Positions 15,886 through 23,851 of a DNA stretch of 50,546 nt are shown one piece after another. Under the pieces are notes generated by a model. That model was not told the DNA's origin, searched no databases, and worked only from the letters and a program-made list of their open reading frames with translations. A program made the position numbers and the translations under genes. Position 1 is the first letter of the stretch. Every line of letters begins with the position of its first letter. Origin of the DNA: Bacilli bacterium (GTDB taxonomy: Bacteria > Bacillota_I > Bacilli_A > ML615J-28 > CAG-698); the NCBI GenBank assembly GCA_017450215.1, contig JAFSVH010000056.1, forward strand, positions 1 through 50,546. Reading direction: 5' to 3'.

Positions 15886-17268
15886 ATGAATATGAATAGT
15901 GAAAAGAAAGTCGAAATGAGAGTTTTAGATCCTGAATATAGAAGACATTCAATTGATGAAGTCAGTTTAGGATATAGTAAAGATGAAGCTTTGATTGAAG
16001 CAAGTAGATGTTTAAATTGTAAGAATAAACCATGTGTACAAGGTTGTCCTGTTAATATTGATATTCCTGCTTTTATTAAGAAAATCAAAGAAGAGAAATT
16101 TGATGAAGCATTAACCATTATTGAAAAAGAATCATCTTTATCAAGAATCTGTGGAAGAGTATGTCCACAAGAAAGTCAATGCGAAAAATATTGTGTTAGA
16201 GGCATTAAAGGAGAAAGTCTCGCCATTGGTAGACTTGAAAGATTTGTTAGTGATAATGTTATAAAGAATAACAATAATATTGATATTGTTAAGAATGGTA
16301 AAAAGGTTGCTATTATTGGCTCTGGTCCTAGTGGATTATCATGTAGCTATGATTTAATTAAATTAGGCTATGATGTTACCATTTATGAAGCATTACATTT
16401 AAATGGTGGTGTATTAATTTATGGTATTCCTGAATTTAGATTACCTAAAAAAATTGTTAGTGATGAAATTGATAAATTAAAAAATTTAGGTGTTAAATTC
16501 ATCAATAATTGTGTCATTGGTAAAACCTTATTATTAAGTGATTTGATTAATGATTACGATGCAATCTTTATCGGTAGTGGTGCAGGTTTACCTAGATTTA
16601 TGAATATTCCAGGAGAGAATTTGAATGGCGTATTAAGTGCAAATGAATTTCTTACGAGATTCAATTTGATGAAGGCTTATCTTGAGAATGCGAAAACACC
16701 TATTTTTAAAGCAAAGAAATATGCTGTAGTTGGTGGTGGTAATGTAGCAATGGATGCTGCAAGATGTGCACTTAGACTTGGTGCAAGTGAAGTTCATATC
16801 ATTTATCGAAGAAGCATGAATGAAATTCCAGCAAGGTTAGAAGAGGTAATACATGCAAAAGAGGAAGGTATTATTTTTGATACTTTAGTATTACCAGTAG
16901 AAATAATTGGTGATGAAAACCATTATGTTTCAAAAATAAATTGTGTAAGAATGGAATTGGGTGAACATGATGAAAGTGGTAGACGTAGTCCAGTTGAAAT
17001 TCCTGATTCTCTATTTTCTATTGATTGTGATGCAGTAATTATGGCAATTGGTACTAGCCCTAATCCATTATTAAAGGAGACTAGTGAAGGTTTAATTACA
17101 AATAAACGTGGATGTTTAGTAGTAAATGAAGATACACTTGAAACATCAATAGAAAATGTATATGCTGGTGGGGATGCTGTAACTGGTGCAGCAACTGTTA
17201 TCTTGGCTTGTGGAAGCGGGAAGAAAGCAGCTGAACATATTAATGAAAAATTATCAAAAAGAGGTTAA
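15886..17268 (+). CDS. nfnB: NfnB large subunit (homotetrameric GltA-type NADPH oxidoreductase)
   Basis: A 460-residue flavoprotein related to the glutamate synthase small subunit. Residues 40-100 carry two cysteine sets (CLNCKNKPCVQGCPVNIDIP and CGRVCPQESQCEKYC) for 4Fe-4S clusters. VAIIGSGPSGLSC near 140 binds FAD, YAVVGGGNVAMDAARCALRLG near 280 binds NADPH (shortened: VVGGGNVAMDAAR), and YAGGDAVTGAATV near 425 closes the FAD site. Ribosome site gaggag. The nfnA neighbour and absence of a glutamate synthase large subunit argue for Nfn rather than glutamate synthesis. It is a cytoplasmic bifurcating enzyme linking ferredoxin, NADH and NADPH. Confidence 0.92.
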   Translation: MNMNSEKKVEMRVLDPEYRRHSIDEVSLGYSKDEALIEASRCLNCKNKPCVQGCPVNIDIPAFIKKIKEEKFDEALTIIEKESSLSRICGRVCPQESQCEKYCVRGIKGESLAIGRLERFVSDNVIKNNNNIDIVKNGKKVAIIGSGPSGLSCSYDLIKLGYDVTIYEALHLNGGVLIYGIPEFRLPKKIVSDEIDKLKNLGVKFINNCVIGKTLLLSDLINDYDAIFIGSGAGLPRFMNIPGENLNGVLSANEFLTRFNLMKAYLENAKTPIFKAKKYAVVGGGNVAMDAARCALRLGASEVHIIYRRSMNEIPARLEEVIHAKEEGIIFDTLVLPVEIIGDENHYVSKINCVRMELGEHDESGRRSPVEIPDSLFSIDCDAVIMAIGTSPNPLLKETSEGLITNKRGCLVVNEDTLETSIENVYAGGDAVTGAATVILACGSGKKAAEHINEKLSKRG

Positions 17269-17270
17269 AG

Positions 17271-18395
17271 ATGAGATACAAAAATATTGAAGGTTTAAAA
17301 TTTAATCCATCATTACTTGGTATGGGTTGTATGAGATTCCCTACTTTAAGTGATGGTAGTATTGATAAAGCACAAGTAAAAGAAATGTTTAAATATGCTT
17401 TATCACATGGTGTTAATTACATTGATACAGCTTGGCCTTATCATGGTGGTAAAAGTGAATTAGTAGTTGGTGAAATGATTAAGGGTTATGATCGTGAAAG
17501 TTTCTATTTAGCTACAAAATTACCAACATTTAGTTATGATTTGTTGAAGAATGCAAAAGAAATCTTTAATAAGCAATTAGAAAAATTAGGAGTTGATTAT
17601 ATTGATTTCTATTTAGTTCATGCTCTCAATAAGACGCGTTTTGAACAAGTTAAAGAATTAAATATTCTTCCTATGTTAGAAGAACTTAAGAAAGAAGGAA
17701 AGATTCGCCATATTGGTTTTTCTTTCCATGATAATTATGAAACTTTTGAAGAAATTATCAATTATTATGATTGGGAATTCTGCCAACTTCAAATAAATTA
17801 CATGGATGATGATAAACAAGCGAGAATCAAAGGTATTGAACTTGCAACTGAAAAAGGATTGTTTATCATTGTTATGGAACCATTAAAAGGTGGTGCGCTC
17901 GTTAATTTAAGTGATGAAGTTAAAGATGTATTTAGAAAGAGCGAAGAATCAAGTGAAGATTCATTAATTAAATGGGCATTCAGATATGCTGCTAGTTATG
18001 ATGCTGTAAAAATTATCTTATCTGGTATGAGTAGCTTAGATCAAGTTAAAGATAATATTAAAATATTTGAAGATTTAAAAGATTTAAGCGAAAAAGATAG
18101 AGAAATAGTAAAAGAAGCTAAGGCTAAAATATTGTCACTTACAAATAATAATTGTACAAGCTGTAAATATTGTATGCCTTGTCCTGCTGGTGTTAATATT
18201 CCAGCTGCCTTTTCAGCATGGAATAGATATAAGATGTATGGTAATAATCAAACTATTAAGCGCGATTATTTTGAAGAACACTCTAAAGATTTACCATCTT
18301 TATGTGTTAAATGCGGAAAATGTGAAACATTATGTCCACAGCATATTGAAATTAGAAAAGATTTAGAAAAAGTATTATTAGATTTCGGAGATTAA
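17271..18395 (+). CDS. Aldo/keto reductase with C-terminal 4Fe-4S ferredoxin domain
   Basis: A 374-residue protein. Residues 1-275 form the aldo/keto reductase barrel: LGMGCMRFPTL near 17, NYIDTAWPYHGG (catalytic Asp/Tyr) near 50, and DYIDFYLVHAL near 112. Residues 285-365 hold two cysteine groups (CTSCKYCMPCPAGVNIP and CVKCGKCETLCPQHIEI). This fused class is common in anaerobes and is thought to draw electrons from ferredoxin or pass them on. The substrate is unknown. It starts two bases after the nfnB stop, so it very likely shares the redox role of NfnAB. Confidence 0.9.
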   Translation: MRYKNIEGLKFNPSLLGMGCMRFPTLSDGSIDKAQVKEMFKYALSHGVNYIDTAWPYHGGKSELVVGEMIKGYDRESFYLATKLPTFSYDLLKNAKEIFNKQLEKLGVDYIDFYLVHALNKTRFEQVKELNILPMLEELKKEGKIRHIGFSFHDNYETFEEIINYYDWEFCQLQINYMDDDKQARIKGIELATEKGLFIIVMEPLKGGALVNLSDEVKDVFRKSEESSEDSLIKWAFRYAASYDAVKIILSGMSSLDQVKDNIKIFEDLKDLSEKDREIVKEAKAKILSLTNNNCTSCKYCMPCPAGVNIPAAFSAWNRYKMYGNNQTIKRDYFEEHSKDLPSLCVKCGKCETLCPQHIEIRKDLEKVLLDFGD

Positions 18396-18396
18396 T

Positions 18397-18963
18397 ATGA
18401 GTAAAAAGAATAAGAAAAACGTTGTTTTATTTGATAAATTATCATTTTATATTATGTCTTGCTTTACAATTTTAGCTGGAATAATTGCTTTAGGATTTAT
18501 ATTTTTAGAAGGTGTAGATATTAGATATACAGATCCTGATACTAATCTTGCTGTAGAAGGTTATAAAATGTATACATGTATCTTTGGATATAAAAAAGAA
18601 GTAGCTTTTAATGTTTATTTATTAGCTACATATATCTTGATTCTTGTTACTTTATTCCTTTCAATTGGTACATTTGTATTTTATAAATTCAGCGAAAAGA
18701 AGAATAACGCACAAAAGAAGGAACCTTTTAAATATTTAAGAGTATTATATCTTATTATTTTTGGTTTTTATTTAGTTTGTATTGCAGGTTTATCTTTATC
18801 TAGACAAATGTTTTTATGGGTTAACAAAACTGATTTGATTGTTGCTGCTAAGAATTATATTTATCTTGGCTCTTCAGCATTCATCGGTATTGTTGCACTT
18901 GTTTTTGGTGCTTTTGCTGCACTTAAGAATTGGTCAATTATTAATAATGAATTAAAAAAATAG
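18397..18963 (+). CDS. Four-TM membrane protein of unknown function
   Basis: A 188-residue protein with hydrophobic segments near 12-34, 70-94, 112-134 and 152-172, and a short outside loop after TM1. It starts one base after the aldo/keto reductase stop and lies 21 bp before the HAD::TruB gene. No motif is recognised. Its location in a redox operon is the only hint; a membrane partner for the neighbouring oxidoreductases is possible but unsupported. Confidence 0.8.
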   Translation: MSKKNKKNVVLFDKLSFYIMSCFTILAGIIALGFIFLEGVDIRYTDPDTNLAVEGYKMYTCIFGYKKEVAFNVYLLATYILILVTLFLSIGTFVFYKFSEKKNNAQKKEPFKYLRVLYLIIFGFYLVCIAGLSLSRQMFLWVNKTDLIVAAKNYIYLGSSAFIGIVALVFGAFAALKNWSIINNELKK

Positions 18964-18984
18964 AATAAATGAGGCAAATTAATA

Positions 18985-20601
18985 ATGAAAAAATTAGTTA
19001 TTTTTGATTTGGATGGTACATTACTTAATACAATAGATGATATTACTAATTCACTTAATAGATCACTTATTAAAGTTGGTCTTTATTTAATTAGTAAAGA
19101 TCAAGCTAAGTATTTTGTAGGTAGTGGAGTTGATATTTTAATTGAAAGAGTATTAAGATATGAACTTAAAGACAATTACGATTCAAATAAAGATAACTAT
19201 TTTTTTGCTTTAAAAGATGCTTATGTAAAAGATTATAGTCTTAATTGTAGGATTGATACTAAACCATATGATGGCATTAAAGAATTAATTATAGAATTAA
19301 AGAAAAAAGGGATTAATGTTGCTGTGTTATCAAATAAACCACATGAAGATACTATTAATGTAATTAATTATTATTTTGGTGAAGATTTCTTTGATATTGT
19401 ATATGGCAAAAAGCCACATAATAAGATTAAACCATCTCCTGATGGTGCTTTTGAACTTATTAAAGAATTAGAAAATAGATATTCTAATAGATATAAAAAA
19501 AGCGATATTATGTATGTAGGTGATACATCTGTAGATATGGAAACAGCTAAAAATATTGGATGTGAATCAATTGGCTGTCTTTGGGGTTTTAGAAGTATTG
19601 ATGAACTTACACTTGCTACATATATAGCAAATAATCCACTTGATATTTATGATTTAGTTAATAAGAATTATGATGGAATTATAATATTAAATAAGCATGA
19701 AAATATTAGCAGTAATAATATTATCAATGATTTAAAGCATGAATTAAATAAAGATAAATTCCCAATTTCTAAAATTGGTCACTGTGGAACTTTAGATCCT
19801 ATTGCTACTGGTGTGATGGTTGTTTTAATTGATGGTGCAACTAAATTAAGTAATTATTTAATGAGCGATGAAAAAGAATATGATTGCTTAATGGAACTGG
19901 GAAAGTCTTATGATACTTTAGATATTACAGGTAAAATCATCGATGAAAGAGATTTAAATCAAAACGATTTAAATTATGTAATTAATTATATCGATTCAGT
20001 ATTTAACTCCTTAAGTGGTGAAAGATTACAAACTCCACCAATGTATTCTAGTATAAAGAAAGAAGGAATTAAATTATATGAATATGCAAGGTGCAATGAA
20101 AAAATAGAAGTTAATGATAGATTAATTAATATTAAAAATATTAAATTAATTGATGATATTAAATTAATTGATAATCAAATATATATATCATTCCATAGTG
20201 TTGTATCTAAAGGAACATATATTCGTTCATTATGTAAAGAGATTGGTGATAAATTTAATATGCCTGCTAGCTTAGTTAAATTAAATAGAACAAGAAGTGG
20301 TAAATTTGATTTATCAATAGCAAAAAGAATTGAAGAAATCATTAATGATAATAAGAATAATAAATTAGAATTCATTAACATGATTGATTGCATGAAATTA
20401 ATTGGAATTAAAACAATTGAGATTAATGATTATTTATTTAATCGTGTTAAGAATGGTAATTTAATTAGACTTGCTTTAAATGATAAAGAGGTAGGATTAA
20501 TTTATAATAATCAGCTTATTGCTTTATATGAATTAAATGATAAAGATAATAATAATTATAATAATAAAAACTCCTACAAAGTTAAAATATTATGGAGATA
20601 A
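18985..20601 (+). CDS. truB: Fusion: HAD phosphatase domain + tRNA pseudouridine-55 synthase (TruB)
   Basis: A single 538-residue frame with two complete-looking enzymes. Residues 1-225 form a HAD phosphatase of the phosphoglycolate phosphatase type: FDLDGTLLNT (Asp8, Asp10), SNKP near 116, and GDTSVDMETAKN near 179. Residues about 228-538 form TruB: YDGIIILNK, then IGHCGTLDPIATG (265 onward, catalytic Asp271), YDTLDITG near 306, TPPMYSSIKKEG near 345, and SKGTYIRSL near 410. TruB normally starts with Met at this point; here the residue is Tyr and no in-frame start is nearby, so both domains come from one polypeptide. Next downstream is ribF, the usual truB neighbour. Confidence 0.9.
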   Translation: MKKLVIFDLDGTLLNTIDDITNSLNRSLIKVGLYLISKDQAKYFVGSGVDILIERVLRYELKDNYDSNKDNYFFALKDAYVKDYSLNCRIDTKPYDGIKELIIELKKKGINVAVLSNKPHEDTINVINYYFGEDFFDIVYGKKPHNKIKPSPDGAFELIKELENRYSNRYKKSDIMYVGDTSVDMETAKNIGCESIGCLWGFRSIDELTLATYIANNPLDIYDLVNKNYDGIIILNKHENISSNNIINDLKHELNKDKFPISKIGHCGTLDPIATGVMVVLIDGATKLSNYLMSDEKEYDCLMELGKSYDTLDITGKIIDERDLNQNDLNYVINYIDSVFNSLSGERLQTPPMYSSIKKEGIKLYEYARCNEKIEVNDRLINIKNIKLIDDIKLIDNQIYISFHSVVSKGTYIRSLCKEIGDKFNMPASLVKLNRTRSGKFDLSIAKRIEEIINDNKNNKLEFINMIDCMKLIGIKTIEINDYLFNRVKNGNLIRLALNDKEVGLIYNNQLIALYELNDKDNNNYNNKNSYKVKILWR

Positions 20602-20641
20602 TTTATTACGGAGATAATTTATTATGGAGATAATTTATTAT
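20594..20641 (+). repeat. Three tandem 16-bp copies of a Shine-Dalgarno-containing unit
   Basis: The unit ggagataatttatta plus one base occurs at 20594-20609, 20610-20625 and 20626-20641. Copy 1 contains the stop of the HAD::TruB gene and copy 3 contains the ribosome site and start of ribF. The other two copies carry extra GGAG sites; copy 2/3 also makes an out-of-frame ATG at 20624. Confidence 0.9.
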
Positions 20642-21599
20642 GAAAATAATTAGAATTGATGATTTAAATAATCTTAATAGTATTAATAATAATATTAATA
20701 ATAATATTATCAATAATACTATTATTACTATTGGTGTTTTTGATGGTATTCATTTAGCACATAAAGCTTTAATTGATACAATGATTAAATATAAACAAAA
20801 TCATAATATTTATATTGGTGTTATGACTTTTGATCCTCATCCTGATTTTGTTTTAAGTAAGCGAGATAATGATGGTTATATTACACCTATAAATCAAAAG
20901 ATCCAGATGTTTGGAGATTTAGGTATTGATTATTTATTTTTAATTAATTTTAATAAGAATATTGCTTCACTTGATTATGAATCATTTTATGATAAATTCT
21001 TAAAAGATTTTAAATTTTTTGTAGTTGGTTCTGATTTTAGATTTGGTTATAGAGCATTAGGAGATGCTAAATACTTAAAAGAAAAAAAGAATGAATCAAT
21101 AATTTTAGATGAAATTAAAAAAGATGATGAAAAAATATCATCATCATTAATTAGAGAATTATTGAATAAAGGTGAAATTAAAAAAGTAAATAATATATTA
21201 GGTCATCCTTATGAATTGTTTGGTAAAGTTGTAAAAGGTGCTCATATTGGTACTAGTTTAGGTTTTCCAACTGCTAATATTGATTTAAGTGATGATTATA
21301 TGAATATTAGAAGTGGTGTTTATTTATCAAAAGTATGCATTAAAGATGACAAACATGAATATTTTGGTATTTGCAATATTGGTAATAATCCTACATTAAA
21401 TTATGTTAATCGTAAAAGATTAGAAGTTCATATAATTGATTATAATTATCAATTATATGATAAAGAAATATCGGTTGAATTGATTGATTATTTAAGAGAA
21501 GAAAAGAAATTTGATAATAAAGAAGAATTAATTAATCAAATAAAGAAAGATCGCGATAATGCAATTGAGATATTGAATGTAAATAGAGGTGAAGAATGA
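20640..21599 (+). CDS. ribF: Bifunctional riboflavin kinase / FAD synthetase
   Basis: A 319-residue cytoplasmic enzyme that makes FMN and then FAD. The N-terminal FAD synthetase part shows TIGVFDGIHLAHKAL near 32, MTFDPHPDF near 62, VVGSDFRFG near 129, and SSSLIRELL near 163. The C-terminal riboflavin kinase part shows GTSLGFPTANIDL near 205, SGVYLSKV near 225, and NIGNNPT near 245. The N-terminus has a low-complexity Asn/Ile stretch encoded by repeated aataat. It supplies flavin for the Nfn, Rnf and related enzymes in the window. It overlaps mtnN by four bases. Confidence 0.94.
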   Translation: MKIIRIDDLNNLNSINNNINNNIINNTIITIGVFDGIHLAHKALIDTMIKYKQNHNIYIGVMTFDPHPDFVLSKRDNDGYITPINQKIQMFGDLGIDYLFLINFNKNIASLDYESFYDKFLKDFKFFVVGSDFRFGYRALGDAKYLKEKKNESIILDEIKKDDEKISSSLIRELLNKGEIKKVNNILGHPYELFGKVVKGAHIGTSLGFPTANIDLSDDYMNIRSGVYLSKVCIKDDKHEYFGICNIGNNPTLNYVNRKRLEVHIIDYNYQLYDKEISVELIDYLREEKKFDNKEELINQIKKDRDNAIEILNVNRGEE

Positions 21600-22297
21600 A
21601 AATATTGATTGTAGCTGCAATGGATAATGAGATTGCTATTGTTTTGGATAAATTAAAAGAGAATAAAATTGATGTAAAAGAAATTGAAGGATTTAAATTC
21701 TATTTAGGTAGTTTATATAATAAAGAAATCATTTTAGTTCAAAGTGGTGTTGGTAGAATTAATTCTGGAATTTTAATTACTATTGCAAAGCTTAATTTTG
21801 ACTTTGATTTAATAATTAATATTGGAATTGCTGGTGGTCTTAAAGAATTATCAATTTATGATATTGTAGTTGGTGAAAAGACTATTTATGGTGATGTAGA
21901 TGTTACATCATATCTTAATAAATATACTTATGGACAAATGTCAGGTTGCCCTAGATATTTTGAAGGAAGTAAAAGAGTACTTGATTTGATTAAGGGTGAT
22001 AAAGATGTACATTTTGGGACAATTTGTTCATGTGATAAATTCACAACTAGTGATGAAGAAGTAAGAAAATTAATTAATAATTATTTTTCTGATCTCAATG
22101 TTTTAGCATTCGATATGGAGAGTGCTTGCTTTGCTCAAGCATGCTATCGCTTGAGTATTGATTTTATTGCTATTAGATTCATAAGTGATATTATCGGTAG
22201 TGCCTTCCAAAGTGATGTTTATGCGAAGAATGAAGAAGATGTACAAAAATTTGAAAAATGTAATAATTATATTTTAAGGATTCTTGAAAAGATATAA
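21596..22297 (+). CDS. mtnN: 5'-methylthioadenosine/S-adenosylhomocysteine nucleosidase
   Basis: A 233-residue cytoplasmic enzyme of normal family length. It cleaves adenine from methylthioadenosine and S-adenosylhomocysteine. Seen: ILIVAAMDNEIAIV at the N-terminus (catalytic Glu12), QSGVGRINSG near 55, NIGIAGGL near 77, and FDMESACFAQACY near 174 (substrate-binding Met-Glu). The ATG overlaps the ribF stop (ATGA), and a terminator follows, so it ends the long nadK operon. Confidence 0.92.
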   Translation: MKILIVAAMDNEIAIVLDKLKENKIDVKEIEGFKFYLGSLYNKEIILVQSGVGRINSGILITIAKLNFDFDLIINIGIAGGLKELSIYDIVVGEKTIYGDVDVTSYLNKYTYGQMSGCPRYFEGSKRVLDLIKGDKDVHFGTICSCDKFTTSDEEVRKLINNYFSDLNVLAFDMESACFAQACYRLSIDFIAIRFISDIIGSAFQSDVYAKNEEDVQKFEKCNNYILRILEKI

Positions 22298-22310
22298 AAG
22301 ATGTAGCTAG

Positions 22311-22350
22311 AATAGAAATATCGATAATGATATTTCTATTTTTGTTTTAT
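22311..22350 (+). terminator. Terminator of the nadK-mtnN operon
   Basis: A perfect 12-bp stem (aatagaaatatc / gatatttctatt), 6-base loop and T-rich tail. Confidence 0.85.
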
Positions 22351-22547
22351 AAAAAAGAACAGTATAATGAACCAGTAAGTTGAAACTATTGTAGTCAATG
22401 AGGATGTAAGTAGTGAGTTTCGGGTTGGCTGTCGTCTTGCTCATACACAGTGGTTTTTAAATGTTCCATTAGTGCAGTTCACTAAGGAGTTTTTATTCCT
22501 TCATAAACTTTTTTAATAGAAAAAGTTTTATTAATAACAAAAACTAC

Positions 22548-22576
22548 TTGACACTTGTATAAAAATGTATTACAAT
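22548..22576 (+). promoter_or_regulatory. Promoter of the relB/PIN operon
   Basis: TTGACA, 17-bp spacer, TACAAT, near-consensus. Just downstream an 11-base near-direct repeat (attacaattga, attacaaatgt) at 22569-22591 could be where the antitoxin binds. Confidence 0.75.
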
Positions 22577-22603
22577 TGAATTACAAATGTGGAGGTGAAT
22601 TAA

Positions 22604-22903
22604 ATGGCAATTGTTCAATTTAGAGTAGATGATGATTTGAAAATGCAAGCTACTTCTGTATATGAAAAATTAGGAATTGATTTGTCAACTGCTTTAAGGA
22701 TGTTTATGAAAAGAAGCGTATTAGAAAATGGGATTCCTTTTACTATGGTTTTAAGTAATGAACCATATGATGCTTCAAAAGCAATTGATGCAATGCGTAG
22801 TATGCAAAGAAAATCAGAAGAAAACGGTAATTCGGAAATGACTTTAGATGAAATTAATGAAGAAATACGCCTTGCGAGACTCGAAAGGAAAAAGAGAAAG
22901 TGA
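22604..22903 (+). CDS. RelB/DinJ-family antitoxin
   Basis: A 99-residue protein with strong ribosome site ggaggtgaat. It has the ribbon-helix-helix N-terminus (FRVDDDLKMQATSVYEKLGI, then DLSTALRMFMKR) and the conserved tail EMTLDEINEEIRLAR. It is a paralogue of the antitoxin at 6720. Its last codons overlap the GTG start of a PIN-domain toxin, the standard arrangement for co-translation and autoregulation. Family RelB/DinJ is more often paired with RelE/YafQ toxins; pairing with a PIN toxin is less common. Confidence 0.9.
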   Translation: MAIVQFRVDDDLKMQATSVYEKLGIDLSTALRMFMKRSVLENGIPFTMVLSNEPYDASKAIDAMRSMQRKSEENGNSEMTLDEINEEIRLARLERKKRK

Positions 22904-23316
22904 AATATTATGCAGTAATTGATACTAATGTAATAGTTTCTTCATTTTTAAAAGAAGGATCTATTCCTGATCGAATTGTGTCTTTAGCCTTGAATGGTCC
23001 TATAATTCCATTAGTTAATGATGAAATTATTAGTGAATATACTGAAGTACTTACTAGAAACAAATTTGGTCTTAGTGAATCGGAAGTAAAGGTTTTTCTT
23101 AATGAATTTATTAAAAGAGCATTATTCTTAGATAAAACTAAAACAAATGAAGATTTTGATGATCCTGATGATATTGTGTTTTATGAAATTATTTTAACAG
23201 CAAGATCTGCCTCAAATGCTTATTTAATTACTGGTAATAAGAAACATTATCCCATAAAATCATTTGTTGTTACACCAAGAGAAATGATTGAAATAATAGA
23301 AAAAGATAATAAATAA
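22900..23316 (+). CDS. PIN-domain toxin (putative ribonuclease)
   Basis: A 138-residue protein of the 'putative toxin component, PIN family'. The GTG start overlaps the antitoxin stop (GTGA). Seen: YAVIDTNVIVSSFLK with Asp7 as first metal ligand, VNDEIISEYTEVLTR near 40 (Glu), DPDDIVFYEI near 91 (acidic ligands), and AYLITGNKKHYP near 107, the usual C-terminal acidic/polar site with Asn in place of the common Asp. PIN toxins cut RNA; the target is unknown. A terminator follows. Confidence 0.88.
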   Translation: MKYYAVIDTNVIVSSFLKEGSIPDRIVSLALNGPIIPLVNDEIISEYTEVLTRNKFGLSESEVKVFLNEFIKRALFLDKTKTNEDFDDPDDIVFYEIILTARSASNAYLITGNKKHYPIKSFVVTPREMIEIIEKDNK

Positions 23317-23333
23317 TAATATTCTTACAGAAT

Positions 23334-23380
23334 AAAAACGGCCCAGCTCGTTATTGAGTTGAGTCGCTTTTATTTTTTTT
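23334..23380 (+). terminator. Terminator of the toxin-antitoxin operon
   Basis: An imperfect GC-rich stem (cggcccagctc paired with gagttgagtcgc, with two G-U pairs and one mismatch) extended by AAAA/TTTT and followed by a T-run. Confidence 0.8.
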
Positions 23381-23449
23381 AACTTTAATCCCTAATAAAA
23401 CGCTTCTTTTAGTGTTTTAATTAATGCTATTCCTTGTAGCGAATTACTT

Positions 23450-23713
23450 ATGAATTATTTTCCTTATCATGAGATGGATATAATGCATATTGTATCTTTG
23501 TTTCAAGATAGAATTAATAAGAATAATGCTTTAAAGCAAATAAGAAAGCAAAGAAATTTGACTCAATATGAATTATCAATTCTTTCTGGTGTTCCAGAAA
23601 GGACTATTGAGTCTTATGAATAAAATAAAGTGGATATTACAAAAGCACAGGTTGATACTATCTATTATCTTTCTAAAGCATTAGGATGTAAGATGGAAGA
23701 TTTGATTGTTTGA
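23450..23713 (+). pseudogene. Xre-family helix-turn-helix regulator with an in-frame TAA
   Basis: Read in one frame from ATG 23450, the segment gives 57 codons, a TAA at 23621, then 29 more codons to TGA at 23711. Before the stop lies LKQIRKQRNLTQYELSILSG and VPERTIESYE, a clear Xre/Cro HTH. After it comes NKVDITKAQVDTIYYLSKAL, then GCKMEDLIV, the usual end of this family. The expected codon at the stop is CAA (Gln), one C-to-T change from TAA. No good ribosome site precedes the ATG, and the frame is open back to 23399, so the original gene may have been longer. Part of an accessory patch with the toxin-antitoxin pair. Confidence 0.8.
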
Positions 23714-23795
23714 GGTTTTTTGTTAAGCTTTTATTTAAAATTGTTAGTTTTAATATTGTAGTATCCGCATCAATAAAATAAAAATAAATATTTGA

Positions 23796-23824
23796 TTGCA
23801 AAAGAATAATAGTAATGATATAAT
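23796..23824 (+). promoter_or_regulatory. Promoter of the cmk::rpsA-der-hup operon
   Basis: TTGCAA, 17-bp spacer and TATAAT with an upstream TG (extended -10), 28 bp before the ATG at 23852. Confidence 0.7.
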
Positions 23825-23851
23825 CTAATGGTATGTTGAAAGGAATTAATC

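Larger units (their letters stand above)
22298..22603. other. Intergenic region upstream of the toxin-antitoxin pair
   Basis: This 306-bp stretch holds the mtnN terminator, an unexplained less AT-rich segment at about 22370-22490, and the relB promoter at 22548-22576. The segment has a plus-strand open frame of about 45 codons without a start (ending TAA near 22517) and a minus-strand frame of 24 codons from an ATG near 22470. Neither matches anything I recognise. The base composition differs clearly from its surroundings. Confidence 0.5.
23317..23851. other. Gene-poor region between the PIN toxin and cmk
   Basis: Contents in order: toxin-antitoxin terminator, the Xre pseudogene, and the cmk promoter. 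Nothing else is seen in the remaining short stretches. Confidence 0.7.

Noticed and set aside
15886-17268. Glutamate synthase small subunit
   Set aside because: The adjoining NfnA with its CGGC cluster motif and the lack of a large subunit make NfnB the better reading.
20559-20640. FMN riboswitch before ribF
   Set aside because: The region is inside the operon, too short and AT-rich; no conserved RFN helices are visible.
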